Below, piece after piece: positions 1-9,294 of a DNA stretch of 64,000 nt (position 1 is its first letter; every line of letters begins with the position of its first letter). Below the pieces are notes generated by a model. The model did no database searches. It was not told the DNA's origin and saw only the letters and a program-made list of their open reading frames with translations. A program made the translations under genes and the position numbers. This DNA comes from Mauremys mutica. Taxonomy: Eukaryota; Chordata; Testudines; Geoemydidae. The stretch is taken from positions 276,626,045 to 276,690,044 of the forward strand of contig NC_059072.1 in NCBI RefSeq assembly GCF_020497125.1, given 5' to 3'.

Positions 1-164
1 AAAGTCTGACCCTGTTCCAGCCCCTCGCGGCTGTCCCTGGGAAAGATCCCTGTATGCTTTTCCTCTGCAGCCTCCAACACGTGGCTGTTAAACGACGGTC
101 ATTGTTATGCAAAGGAAAAGTCAAGCATTCACAATAGTAACATTAAAGTAATTCCCCTAATTAG

Positions 165-467
165 ATGCAGCAGTCGCCGAGCGAGATCACCCTGACGCGG
201 GTCTCCAGGAGAAACAGAGAGCGCATGCTGCGTGAATCCCTGCACAGACCAGGGCCCTATGCTGCGATGCTGGTCGAGGCAATGCTCCCATTATACCTCA
301 GGATGGCCTGGCGCGGAAGAGTGTGCTTCCACGGAGCACCCAACAAGGCACCTCTCCCCAGGAACCTCCTGCGGAGGCTTTTCGAGTACCTCTCCGAGAG
401 CTTCGTAGAACTGTCTCAAGAGGATTTCTGTTCGATCCCTATATGCATTGACCTTCTTTTTATATAG
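165..467 (+). CDS. Small convergent ORF inside the Harbinger-type element, function unknown
   Basis: This is an open 100-residue frame starting with ATG. It is basic in its first two thirds (RVSRRNRERMLRESL near residues 13-27) and has no membrane segment or motif that I recognise. The ATG directly follows CCCCTAATTAG, a good splice-acceptor sequence, so the frame may be a downstream exon rather than a whole gene. It ends three bases before the stop of the opposing Myb/SANT frame, and an AATAAA at 492-497 could serve as its polyadenylation signal. It lies inside what would be the first intron of the opposite-strand gene if the donor at 521 is used. It could be an antisense shadow of element sequence. 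That it stays open is the only support for coding. Confidence 0.35.
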   Translation: MQQSPSEITLTRVSRRNRERMLRESLHRPGPYAAMLVEAMLPLYLRMAWRGRVCFHGAPNKAPLPRNLLRRLFEYLSESFVELSQEDFCSIPICIDLLFI

Positions 468-491
468 TTTTTATTCCTGTTTTGTTAAAAA

Positions 492-497
492 ATAAAT
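492..497 (+). terminator. Polyadenylation signal of the small convergent ORF
   Basis: AATAAA lies 25 bases after the stop codon of the plus-strand ORF. A minus-strand AATAAA (plus-strand TTTATT at 470-475) lies almost opposite, so two convergent transcripts would end in the same 30 bases. This is sequence only; use is inferred. Confidence 0.35.
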
Positions 498-521
498 GTT
501 TACATGTTTATAGCACTTACC

Positions 522-1097
522 GACTGATCCTTCCCCTGATTCAGAGTCCGGGTTAATGGCCGGGGAGGGTTGGTAGGGGATCTCTGTGAGGGTGATGAAG
601 AGATCCTGGCTGTCGGGGAAAGCAGTATTGTAACCGCTGTCGCCTGCCTCGTCCTCCACAAACCCTTCCTCATCTTCCCCATCGGCGAACATCGCCGAGA
701 AACTGCCCCTCGACACTATCCCATCCTCAGAGTCCACGGTCACTGGTGGGGCAGTGGTGGCATACCCACCGAGAATGGCATGCAGTGCCTCGTAGAAGCG
801 GCATGTCTGGGGCTGGGCTCCGGAGCGTCCGTTTGCTGCTTTGATTTTTTGGTAGCCTTGTCTCAGGTCCTTGATTTTCACGCGGCACTGCGTTGCATCC
901 CGGCTGTATCCTCTGAGTGCCATGGCTTTGGAGACCTTCTCGTAGGTCTTTGCATTCCGTTTTTTGGAGCGCAGCTCCGAAAGCACAGACTCATCGCCCC
1001 ACACAGCGATCAGATCCAAGACTTCCCGGTCAGTCCATGCTGGGGCCCTCTTTCTACTCTGAGATTGCATGGACTCCTCTGCTGGAGATCTCTGCAT
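522..1097 (-). CDS. Myb/SANT-like DNA-binding protein of a Harbinger-type transposon (first exon)
   Basis: The frame is open for 192 codons from ATG at 1095-1097, which begins MQRSPAEES. An upstream in-frame extension to 1178 has no ATG, so I do not use it. Residues 17-105 form a trihelical Myb/SANT-like domain: AWTDREVLDLIAVWGDE with Trp21 and Trp33, then a basic helix and CRVKIKDLRQGYQKIK near residues 71-86. An acidic, proline-rich tail follows (about 130-190). In Harbinger elements the Myb-like partner binds the transposon ends and helps the transposase enter the nucleus. The open frame continues to 471, but GTAAGTGC follows base 522 on this strand and is a strong splice donor; codons beyond it look intronic. 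The second exon would lie before the window or be lost. There is no stop or frameshift in the domain, so this is a fairly young copy. Confidence 0.7.
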
Positions 1098-1490
1098 CGC
1101 TGCCAGTGCTTCTGAGCTCGCCACGACGTCCACACAGGAAATGAGATTCAAACTGTCCAGACAGGAAAAGGAATTCAAATTTTCCCGGTGCTTTTCCTGT
1201 ATGGCTGATCAGAACATCTGAGCTCGGATTGCTGTCCAGAGCGTCAACAGAGTGGTGCAGTGTGGGATAGCTCCCGGAGCTAGTAAGTTCGATTTGCATC
1301 CACACCTAGCCTAATTCGACATAGCCATGTCGAATTTAGCGCTACTCCCCTCGTCGGGGTGGAGTACCGAATTCGAACTAAAGAGCCCTCTAGGTCGAAT
1401 TAAATGGCTTCCTGGTGTGGACGGGTGCATGGTTAATTCGAATTAACGCTGCTAAATTCGAATTAAAGTCCTAGTGTAGACCAGGCCTTA

Positions 1491-2644
1491 GTAATCAGTG
1501 GTCTTAGAATTTAACTCTTGTCTTATGCCTGAATGCTACATGAATGCTTAATTTGCTAGTTTCCAAAGTCAAAGTCACATAGCACTTTTAATAGTGGGCC
1601 TTCAGCTCTGAAATTCATTTACAACTGTCAGAGCTTCAGCCCAACAATTTCTAGAGAACCATATATGATGAATCTCTGTCCAGGCCTTTTATTAACTCTC
1701 CTCTCTCCAGTTTCAGCATTGATAATATTCAGTTTAGCCTCTTTCATGGAAGATGGCTTGGTTTTTCTAGAGGCATATAAACTCTGTATTAGGGCCCTAA
1801 AACACAAACCCCTACTGAAACACTGTACACATAATCCTCCCCTGGGAAGAGGAGGAGAGAGAGAACAAACACATGACAGATGTCCCCACTGGAATGTGTT
1901 CAGCTACTATGATCCGAGAATAGTATGCAAACTAAATAGAAAATAATGGTGACTAGGTGTGAGCATAATTGAAGATGATAGATATAACCAAATGCATCTT
2001 GTAGTGCACACAGCAACTTCAGGAATGCATATTTCTAGATTTAGAGGCGGTGGTAAATGTGTAAATGTAAATTTGTAGACAGAGCAGGACTGACTGTGTG
2101 TAAACAGTATATGATTCCCAATGAAAGCAGTTAGCCAAAGTGCCATCATCATCTGTTTAAAAGTTGTTTGCTGTTTGGGTTACCGGAATGATTATAGTGA
2201 AATAGTTGAGTCTGAGACATTGTTTGTACTCTGCTAAAGCTTGGCTTCATTATACAAACTCAAACTGGACATGCCATTGGACTTTAATGAGGATTAATTG
2301 TTTGACCTATTTCCAGAATAAGATATAGTAAGTTACTGGTACAAACTGGCATGAAAAATGACAAATTCAGCTTGCACTGCTTGTTGCTTTCATTAGACTT
2401 GGTCACATGGTTTCTATTAATATTGATCAGATTTTAGTACTATTCCCCTTTTCATGCATGGAGTTTAGGGTGGGTAGAACCCTGTGAAGACCTCTGGGGA
2501 CGAGAGAGGCATAAGCATACAGGTACCTTAGCACAGGGCAGATATTGCAAGATTGGGGCTTAAGTCAAGGTTTATAGATCTGAAGGACAGGTGTCAACTA
2601 TGATACAATTGTGTAAAATGCTAAAGACCTAAATCCTTCTAGGC
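1491..2644. other. No gene seen
   Basis: A/T-rich sequence with only short chance frames. I see no repeat family that I can name in it and no splice-bounded exon. Confidence 0.5.
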
Positions 2645-2824
2645 TCACCAACCTGCACCGCTTCCCGCAGCTCCCATTGGCTGGGAATGGTGAACCACAA
2701 CCACGGGGAACTGTGGGTAGCTGTGAGTGCAAAAGGTCAGTGTAAACAAACTGTCTTGTGGCCTGCCAGCAGATTACCCTGACAGGCTGCATGCGGCCTG
2801 CAGGCTGCAGGTTGCCCACCATTG
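2645..2824 (-). mobile_element. hAT-type MITE fragment (CAGTGGTGGGCAACCTG family)
   Basis: The right end, read on the minus strand, is CAATGGTGGGCAACCTGCAG, the terminus of the family also present at 52294 and 59740. Internally it shares the AAACTGTCTTGTGGC and CAGATTACCCTGAC blocks with those copies. The other terminus is missing or degraded, so the left boundary is approximate. Confidence 0.65.
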
Positions 2825-2825
2825 A

Positions 2826-4030
2826 TCTAGACAATCCCTGACAAGGGTTTGTCTAACCTGCTCTTAAAAATCACCAGTGATGGAGATTCCACAATCTCCC
2901 TAGGCAATTTATTCCAGTGCTTAACCACCCTGATAGTTAGGAAGTTTTTCCTAATGTCCAGCCTAAACCTCCCTTGCTGTAATTTAAGCCTATATCTTCT
3001 TGTCTTATCCTCAGAGGTTATGAAGAACAATTTTTCTCCCTCCTGCTTATAACAACTCTTTATATACTTGAAAACTGTTATGTTCCCTCTCAGTATTCTC
3101 TTTTCCAGACTAAACAAATCCAGTTTTTTTTCAATCTTCCCTCATAGGTAATGTTTTCTAGTCTTTTTTTTTCCCCTCTCTTCTCTGGACTTTTTTCAAT
3201 TTGTTCACATCTTTCCTGAAATTTGGCACCCTGAACTAGACACAATACTCCAGTTGAGGCCTAATCAGTGTGGAGTAGAGTGGAAGAATTACTTCTTGTG
3301 TCTTATTTACAACACTCTTGCTAATACATCCTAGAGTGATGATTGCTTTTTTTGCACCAGTGTTACACTGTTGAATCATATATAGCTAGTGGTACATTAT
3401 GACCCCTAGGTTCCTTTCTGCAGTATTCCTTCCTAAGCAGTCATTTCCTATTTTGTATGTGTGTAACTGATTGTTCCTTCCTAAGTGGAGTACTTTACAT
3501 TTGTCCTTATTGAATTTCATCCTATTTACTTCAGACCAGTTATTCAGTTTGGATCATTTTGAGGTATAATCCTATTCTTGAAAGCCCTTGCAAACCCTCC
3601 CCGCTTGGTATCCTCCACAAACTTTATAAGTGTACTCTCTATGTCATTATCTAAATCGTTGATGAAAATATTGAACAGAACCAGACCCAGAAATTATCCC
3701 TGTGGGACTCCACTCTTTATGCCCTTCCAGCCTGATTGTGAACGACTCTCTGGGAAGGGTTTTCCAACCACTTGTGCACCCACCTTATAGTAGCTCCATC
3801 TAGATTGTATTTCCCTAGTTTGCTTATGAGAAGATCATTCAAGACAGTATAAAAAACCTTACTAAAGTCAAGATATACCACGTCTACCACTTCCCCCCTA
3901 TCCACAAGGCGTTGTTACAGTGTCAAAGAAAGCTATCAGGTTGGTTTGACACCAGGTATTCTTGACAAATCCGTGCTGACTGTTACCTATCACCTTATTA
4001 TCTTCGAGATGTTTGCAAAGATATCAATTT
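2826..4030 (-). pseudogene. CR1 LINE, 5'-truncated, minus strand
   Basis: The minus strand encodes the C-terminal half of a CR1 reverse transcriptase in broken frames. One piece (3717-3905) holds VVYLDFSKVF, the RT motif before the catalytic core. Another (2827-3117) holds the C-terminal WNKLPREIVESPS segment typical of CR1 ORF2. The catalytic F-A-D-D box is altered to FVED near 3610-3630, so the copy is dead. The 3' end abuts the hAT fragment at 2824 and lacks the usual short tandem repeats. The 5' boundary is set where RT similarity fades. Confidence 0.85.
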
Positions 4031-5811
4031 ATGGAAAATATCTCTATATTTTAAGGATTTTTCCTATTTTTGTGCAAATACTCCAATCTAAACTGGATGG
4101 AAGTAGTAATATACAATAACTAGGCTTGCAAAGTATGTCTGAAATTTAAAGATTCTGAAAACTTTCCCAATTCAACAGGTGATTTTTTTTATTAGAACAC
4201 TGTCTAGTAACATTCAGTTACTTAACCAAGAAGAGATCCCTCAAAAAGCATATCTGAATGTAATAGAGTGTAAATCCAGAATAACTTTTGAGTTGGGAAT
4301 GTTTTCAAATTTGCACCCTTCACCTATGTGTGTAAAATTTTCAAAATTACCTGAGCCCTATTGGCTTCTGAAGTCACTTAGGCTTCTGAAGTCACTTAGG
4401 CACTCTTGAAAATTTTACCCTAGATTTAGACCTTGCAAAAGTGTAAAATCTTTATTAAACCAGATTTTCCTCAAATGTTAATTACTAATGGAATCATGAA
4501 ATTCTCTCAAGTCTGTCCACTGATTAGTTGATCTTATTATATCATCCAATTTAGTTTGCCAGTCACCATGGCATCTGATGTCTTGATTTTGAAAGCAAAA
4601 TATGTAGTTTCTCCTGAAAAATTTAATGTCTTCACTTCACTTCTTAGCACTATGCTTTCTGGGTGAGTTATTTGATCATTCTAATGACTGGTATATAGCC
4701 TCATCTTAACCTGTAAGACAAAGGTGGCAAGACTCAAGTTTGGGTTAATCTCTAAATGCCATTTATCTCTGAGAATGCTCTGTCCCTCATTCCCATATGG
4801 CAAATCTGGACTCTCAGTCAGAGTATCCCTACCAAATATAACTGACATAATGATGCAAGACGGTGACAATGAAAATAAGGTCCTGACTTGCTTAGGGCTA
4901 TAAAGATATGGACTAGGATTTCAAAATGTATTAGCCATCACTGTATTTACTTCTGCAACAAGTCGTACATTTTGAAGAAAATGGGTTTGGTCTTCTATGA
5001 TGCCACTCATTACTTGAACAGTCCTTGAATGCTCATTTTATACACTGCCAACTGCTTCTGACAAAGATCGTAAGTAGGTGTACTCTCAGAATGGCTGTAA
5101 GATTCCTTTCCCTCAATTATATTAACTTTGTAACATTCATGCTAGTCTGAACATGACAGTTGCTCACAGATTGTCCATGACAGTGTCAGGGAAGTAAGCA
5201 CAACTTTCAGGCTGTCATATCTTTCCTAATTGTGTGCTCATCATACTAAGAAAAGCTCTTGCTGGGGAATGGGCCATTACATTCTCTCTCTTAAGCCACT
5301 ATTTTGCCACGCAGAGTGTTAGTCTGTATCATACTGACAGTGCATCTGAATTCCTACTGTGAGCATCAATACTGGCTTGGAAAAAGATACATTTTTGGAA
5401 AAAGCTATTGCAGATAGTCTATTTAAAAACAAACCAGAGGAAATACATTTATTTTGCCTGAAGCAAAACCAAGCTATAGAATACAGTAAATCAGCTATGT
5501 AATATAGCAAATCTGGATTCACAGTAGCAGAGGTAAATTCTCTTACAAACCCAAATGTCACTTTTTTGTACTAATTATACTTTTATCCGAGGATTTCAAA
5601 AACTTTTATGAACACTTAGGTTCACAATTCCACTGCAAGGTGAGTAATTTATTACATCTATATCTTACTAACTAAGGCAGAGCAATTTAATGACTTCACC
5701 AAGTAGATATAATGATTCCGTATCAGAGATGGGAATATAACCCATGAATCCTGGCTCTGAGTTCCATTATGTAATCACTAGCTATATTGCCACTGAATAC
5801 CAGTAATACAG
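4031..5811. other. No gene seen; short old repeat fragment
   Basis: A/T-rich DNA. Bases 4310-4430 hold a degraded piece of the TTTTCAAAATTACCT/CACTTAGGC family seen again near 19172 and 19310, with CTTCTGAAGTCACTTAGG duplicated in tandem. Nothing else is recognised. Confidence 0.45.
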
Positions 5812-6183
5812 AGCATATCTACACTGAAGCTGGAGATGTAACTTCCAGTTTGAGTAGATATATATATGCTAGCTTTGATTGAGCTAGTGTGCTAAACGTA
5901 GCAGTGTAGCCATGATGTGAGTGCTGGGACAGGCTAGCTGCCTGAGTACTTACCTAGAGTCTTGGATGGGTTTGCACACTTGGGTGGCTAATCCATGCTT
6001 CAACCTATGTTGTCACACCCTGTCATAAACATACAGCTAAAGGTAGCACAACATCACTCTTTACCCTGTAAGAGGTTAATTCCTCTTTTACCTGTGAGCA
6101 TCAATACTTAAGAAGCTCAAGTAACCTAGCTGATACCTGACCAAAAGGACCAATAAGGGAACAAGATACTAGCAATGGAATCA

Positions 6184-6504
6184 AGTATCAGAGGGGTAGC
6201 CGTGTTAGTCTGGATCTGTAAAAGCAGCAAAGAGTCCTGTGGCACCTTATAGACTAACAGACGTTTTGGAGCATGAGCTTTCGTGGGTGAATACCCACTT
6301 CGTCGGATGCATGTAGTGGAAATTTCCAGGGGCAGGTATATATATGCAAGCAAAATCTCTAGCCTGCTTCTTGCTTGCATATATATACCTGCTCCTGGAA
6401 ATTTCCACTACATGCATCCAACAAAGTGGGTATTCACCCATGAAAGCTCATGCTCCAAAACGTCTGTTAGTCTATAAGGTGCCACAGGACTCTTTGCTGC
6501 TTTT
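6184..6504 (+). mobile_element. Penelope-like element fragment, inverted (foldback) insertion
   Basis: Two copies of the same terminal block face each other: 6219-6353 and 6371-6504, with a 17-base spacer. The left copy extends outward to the family terminus AGAGGGGTAGCCGTGTTAG. The insertion is flanked by AGCAATGGAAT (6171-6181) and AGCGATGGAAT (6505-6515), an 11-bp target duplication with one change. The terminal block is one that I associate with turtle and crocodilian Penelope-like retroelements, whose insertions are often truncated and inverted. ORFs on the two strands here are the same sequence read twice and are not genes. Confidence 0.7.
6269..6306 (-). ncRNA. Hammerhead-ribozyme-like fold in the Penelope-derived repeat
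   Basis: Read on the minus strand: CCGACGA (6300-6306, in place of CUGAUGA), one extra A, a perfect 6-bp stem II GTGGGT/ACCCAC with a 4-base loop (6283-6298), GAAA (6279-6282), then a minimal stem III AGC-TCAT-GCT (6270-6279) followed by C at 6269 where cleavage would fall. Small hammerheads with a tiny stem III are known from Penelope-like elements and act as dimers. Here two core pyrimidines differ from consensus and no clear stem I is visible, so activity is doubtful. The opposite arm (near 6415-6455) has CCAACAA and ATGAAA and is further decayed. Confidence 0.45.
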
Positions 6505-6916
6505 AGCGATGGAATGCATTAGCTTACTTTTATTTTGGCTTGTGATTTCCTTTGTAGGAGGATGGAGATTTATCCCTGGTTTTGTACTTTAAGGTTTTGC
6601 CTAGAGGGGAGATCCTCTATGTTCCTGAGTCTTTTGTTATTCTGTAAAGTACTTACCATCCCGATTTTACAGAAGTGATTCCTTTACCTTTTCTTTAATT
6701 AAAATTCTTCTTTTAAGAACCTGATTTTTCATTGTTTTAAGATCCAAGGGTTTGGGTCTGTGTTGACCTGTACCAATTGGTGAGGGGATTATTCTCAAGC
6801 CTGCCCAGGAAAAGGGGTGTAGGGGCTTGGGGGGATATCTGAGGAAGACAGGGCTCCAAGTGGCCCTCCCTAAATGTTTGTTTAAATCACTTGGTGGTGG
6901 CAGTGTTACTTAATCC

Positions 6917-8277
6917 TGTCGCAATCCGTTGCACAGTTATGGCTATGTATGGCCACTTGTCGGTCCACGGCCATCTTGAACCTGTTCAAAGGACAAGACA
7001 GCCTCCATGTTGGACCAAGTTCTTGTTAAAGGGCAGAGATGCTATCCTGCCCAGCAACACTGGTTGTGTATGCATTTTTTTTACTGGGTCATCTAAGGGT
7101 CGGGTTAGTGCCATGTGCAGAGACCTGATCCTCCCCAGCAACTTGTGGTGTCGTGTGCAACATTTTGGTGCTGTGTACAATTTTCCCGCTCTTTTTGGGC
7201 CCGGTTATCTAAGGGTCAAACTTGTTTACTCAACTACCCCAGTGTGCCGTGTGCAAATCCTGCTGGCGTGGGGTGGCAACAAATCGTAACCTGGAGGGAG
7301 GGGGAACCAGGGAGCCAATCAGAGACTGACACAAGGGGATGAGACCTTTCAATAAAACTAGGTTTCCCCCCAGAAAATCTTGTCTTGACCATCGTCTTCT
7401 TTGGTGGAGTATCCGCGTGTTAGCTGAGGGTCTGATCAACCTTTCAGCCAGGGTCTCTTCCCGGTATAGAGCTCTCGTGTCGTGTCGTTTAACTTCATCT
7501 TGTGGATTTATCTTTTGGATCTATTTTTTGGTTTTTGGATTTTTCGCTTTGGACTTGGTCCCGGTCGGCTCATCATGCTCCTGGTGTCTGTTCTGCTGGT
7601 CAGCTGCTCCTGGAGTGCGGTATTTGTCTTTTAATTTCTGGCAGTTAGTCTAGTAAGCCTCTCATTTTTCCCTTTCCCAAATTGGTACCAGCCCCAAACA
7701 ATTGCACATTTGCACATTTGCCTAGCTAGCTTGTTTAATCATTATAATTGTCATTGAATTGCTAATTGCAAACTGTTTATGTGAATGAATCACTGCTCTG
7801 TCTGTGTCCAGTGTGTGTGTGTGTTTAAACTCGGGAGCTGTCTCTACTTAGAGAGTAGCTGACCAAGGGGGTCCAGTCCCCGCGGTCTGAGTGAGTGGAA
7901 TCTGCCCAGCTGCAGCCGCACCACACTCTGGATTTATCCTCTGTGTGAACGCAAGGGTGGCTGAGGCAGTGGCCCGTGGGTCTCTTTTCTGTGTTTGCAC
8001 CGGGCATCGCCCTGACGAACCCGATTCCTACCTTGAGAGATTGGTGTGCCTGTCTATTTGGTGGTGTGGTGAGCAGTATACAGTATATTGTTATTGGTTT
8101 AAATTTGCTTGTATTGTTTATCTGAGTCCCAGTTGGGAATTGCCTCCTCCCCCGGCCCAAGGTGTAAAGAAATCCCTAAATAAACGCAGCCACTTGGCTT
8201 TTCAGTGTTACCCTGGTCCTGCCTGTCTTTTCCTCACTCAATACCAAGCTTGAACGAACCCCCAGCTAATTCAGACA
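6917..8277 (+). mobile_element. Solo LTR of a second family, inserted into the first
   Basis: The element begins TGTCGCAATCC and ends AATTCAGACA, with TG...CA ends and an exact 5-bp duplication AATCC at 6912-6916 and 8278-8282. Its 1361 bases include AATAAA signals near 7351 and 8176 and a GT-dinucleotide run near 7809-7823. The host LTR resumes on both sides (TGGTGGCAGTGTTACTT before, AAGGTATAAGAAAG after). Several 70-130-residue frames cross it but none resembles a protein. No other copy is present in the window. Confidence 0.8.
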
Positions 8278-8491
8278 AATCCAAGGTATAAGAAAGAATT
8301 TGTGCCTTGGGGAATTTTTAACCTAAGCTGGTAGAAATAAATTTATGGGGGGTCTTCATGCAGGTCCCCACATCTGTACTCTAAAGTTCAAAGTGGGAAG
8401 GGAACCCTGACACACCCACATTGTAAATTAGCATGCGAATTCAACCAACACTAGCATGTATATGTTTACCCTCCAGCTCTTAGTGTCGGGT

Positions 8492-9294
8492 ATTTTTTTA
8501 GAAAGTTTTTAATTGGCCAATTCAATCCTATTGAAACCATTTCAACATTATTGACCTTAGTTTTCAATGGAAAACTGAATTAAAAATTTGGGCTCTGTGT
8601 ATAAGGGAAAATAGCTATTTTTCTAGACTTTTCTTAAGTCCAATAATAATCTTGCTAGTGTCTGAAGTAGATTAAAAGATCCTTTTAAGTAGATTAAAAT
8701 CAGACAGTTGGATTTTTTGCTTGTCTGCAAAGGTCCACACATACCTATTCTGAATAAATATAGTCTAAAATTTAGCACCCAAAAATTCAAGTCTGAGACT
8801 TTCAAAGCCAGCTAAGGAATTGACTCCAAATCCCACTAAGTGGCTCAATGTCATTCCTGGTGTTTATTTGAGTGTTATTTTAACCATCAGAGGCACCAAT
8901 CCTGCAAAAGGATCTACAACTGTTATTTCTGCCTGGAGTATCACTGAATTCAGTTCTGTCAAAGAGTTGAGACTTCTGCATCCATTTGGACCTTGCATAC
9001 CAGAAACAAGTTTTAATATAGGGTCTTGGCACTTCAGTTTCAGATCCGGTTGAAATTAATGTGCAGAGGTAAGTAAAAATTAAAAATGTAAAATGTTAAC
9101 TTTAACTCTCCTCTCCCCCAATTTTTTTTTAATTCAAATTTTGTTTGTCTTGGTTGACAGCACAAATTTCTTCCTACTTTATACAAATAATCCCTTACCT
9201 ATTCCTGTATAGAACACAATGATTCATCTCTCAAGGTTGATTACTATATGGAGAGAGGGAAAAAGAAATACCAAGGAGAAATAAAATGTTTGAA
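8492..9294. other. No gene seen
   Basis: A/T-rich sequence without a repeat or exon that I can name. Confidence 0.45.

Larger units (their letters stand above)
1..1487 (-). mobile_element. Harbinger-type DNA transposon, one end, cut by the window start
   Basis: Read on the minus strand, the element begins at 1487 with GGCCTGGTCTACACTAGGAC and is bordered by TTA (1488-1490), the 3-bp target typical of PIF/Harbinger elements. The first 190 bases hold at least six copies of an AATTCGA-type motif, many in TTCGAATTAA context, which look like subterminal transposase-binding repeats. Next come a Myb/SANT-like exon (522-1097) and a convergent small ORF (165-467). The same TIR core, AGTGTAGACCAGGCC, closes the MITE at 14769-15062, and a variant closes the one at 50158-50447, so this is a plausible autonomous relative. 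No DDE transposase is visible here; it may lie before base 1. The assignment rests on TIR, target site and protein type. Confidence 0.75.
6021..8412 (+). mobile_element. Solo LTR (TGTCATAAAC family), with two later insertions
   Basis: The element starts TGTCATAAAC and ends CCCTGACA, and is flanked by the 5-bp direct repeat CACCC (6016-6020 and 8413-8417). It is a relative of the LTR at 20372-21228: both share the TGTCATAAACA start, the ACCTGACCAAAAGGACCAAT block and a poly(A)-signal region (TAATTAAAATTCTTC here). The family sequence is about 0.7 kb once the Penelope-like insertion (6184-6504) and the second LTR (6917-8277) are removed. No internal retroviral region or second LTR is present, so it is a recombined solo LTR. 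Confidence 0.8.
5812..8491 (+). mobile_element. Old foldback MITE split by an LTR nest
   Basis: The left part (5812-6020) begins CATATCTACACTGAAGCTGG and contains the GAGCTAGTGTGCTAAA block. The right part (8413-8491) carries the matching inverted end (TAAATTAGCATGC, then CCCTCCAGCTC). The family recurs at 24222, 36420 and 49381. Its middle is interrupted by the solo LTR at 6021-8412, which duplicated CACCC. Ends and target site are too decayed to give a superfamily; the TAA flanking the copies at 36420 and 49381 suggests Harbinger. Confidence 0.65.

Noticed and set aside
570..1115. 181-residue plus-strand ORF opposite the Myb/SANT exon
   Set aside because: Antisense shadow of the conserved exon; the minus-strand frame carries the recognisable domain.
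6247..6477. Paired ORFs on opposite strands with the same C-terminal sequence
   Set aside because: They are the two arms of the foldback read in each direction.
6891..8253. Several ORFs of 75-132 residues between 6891 and 8253
   Set aside because: They lie wholly inside the solo LTR at 6917-8277 on both strands, without protein-like composition or agreement with any retroviral gene.
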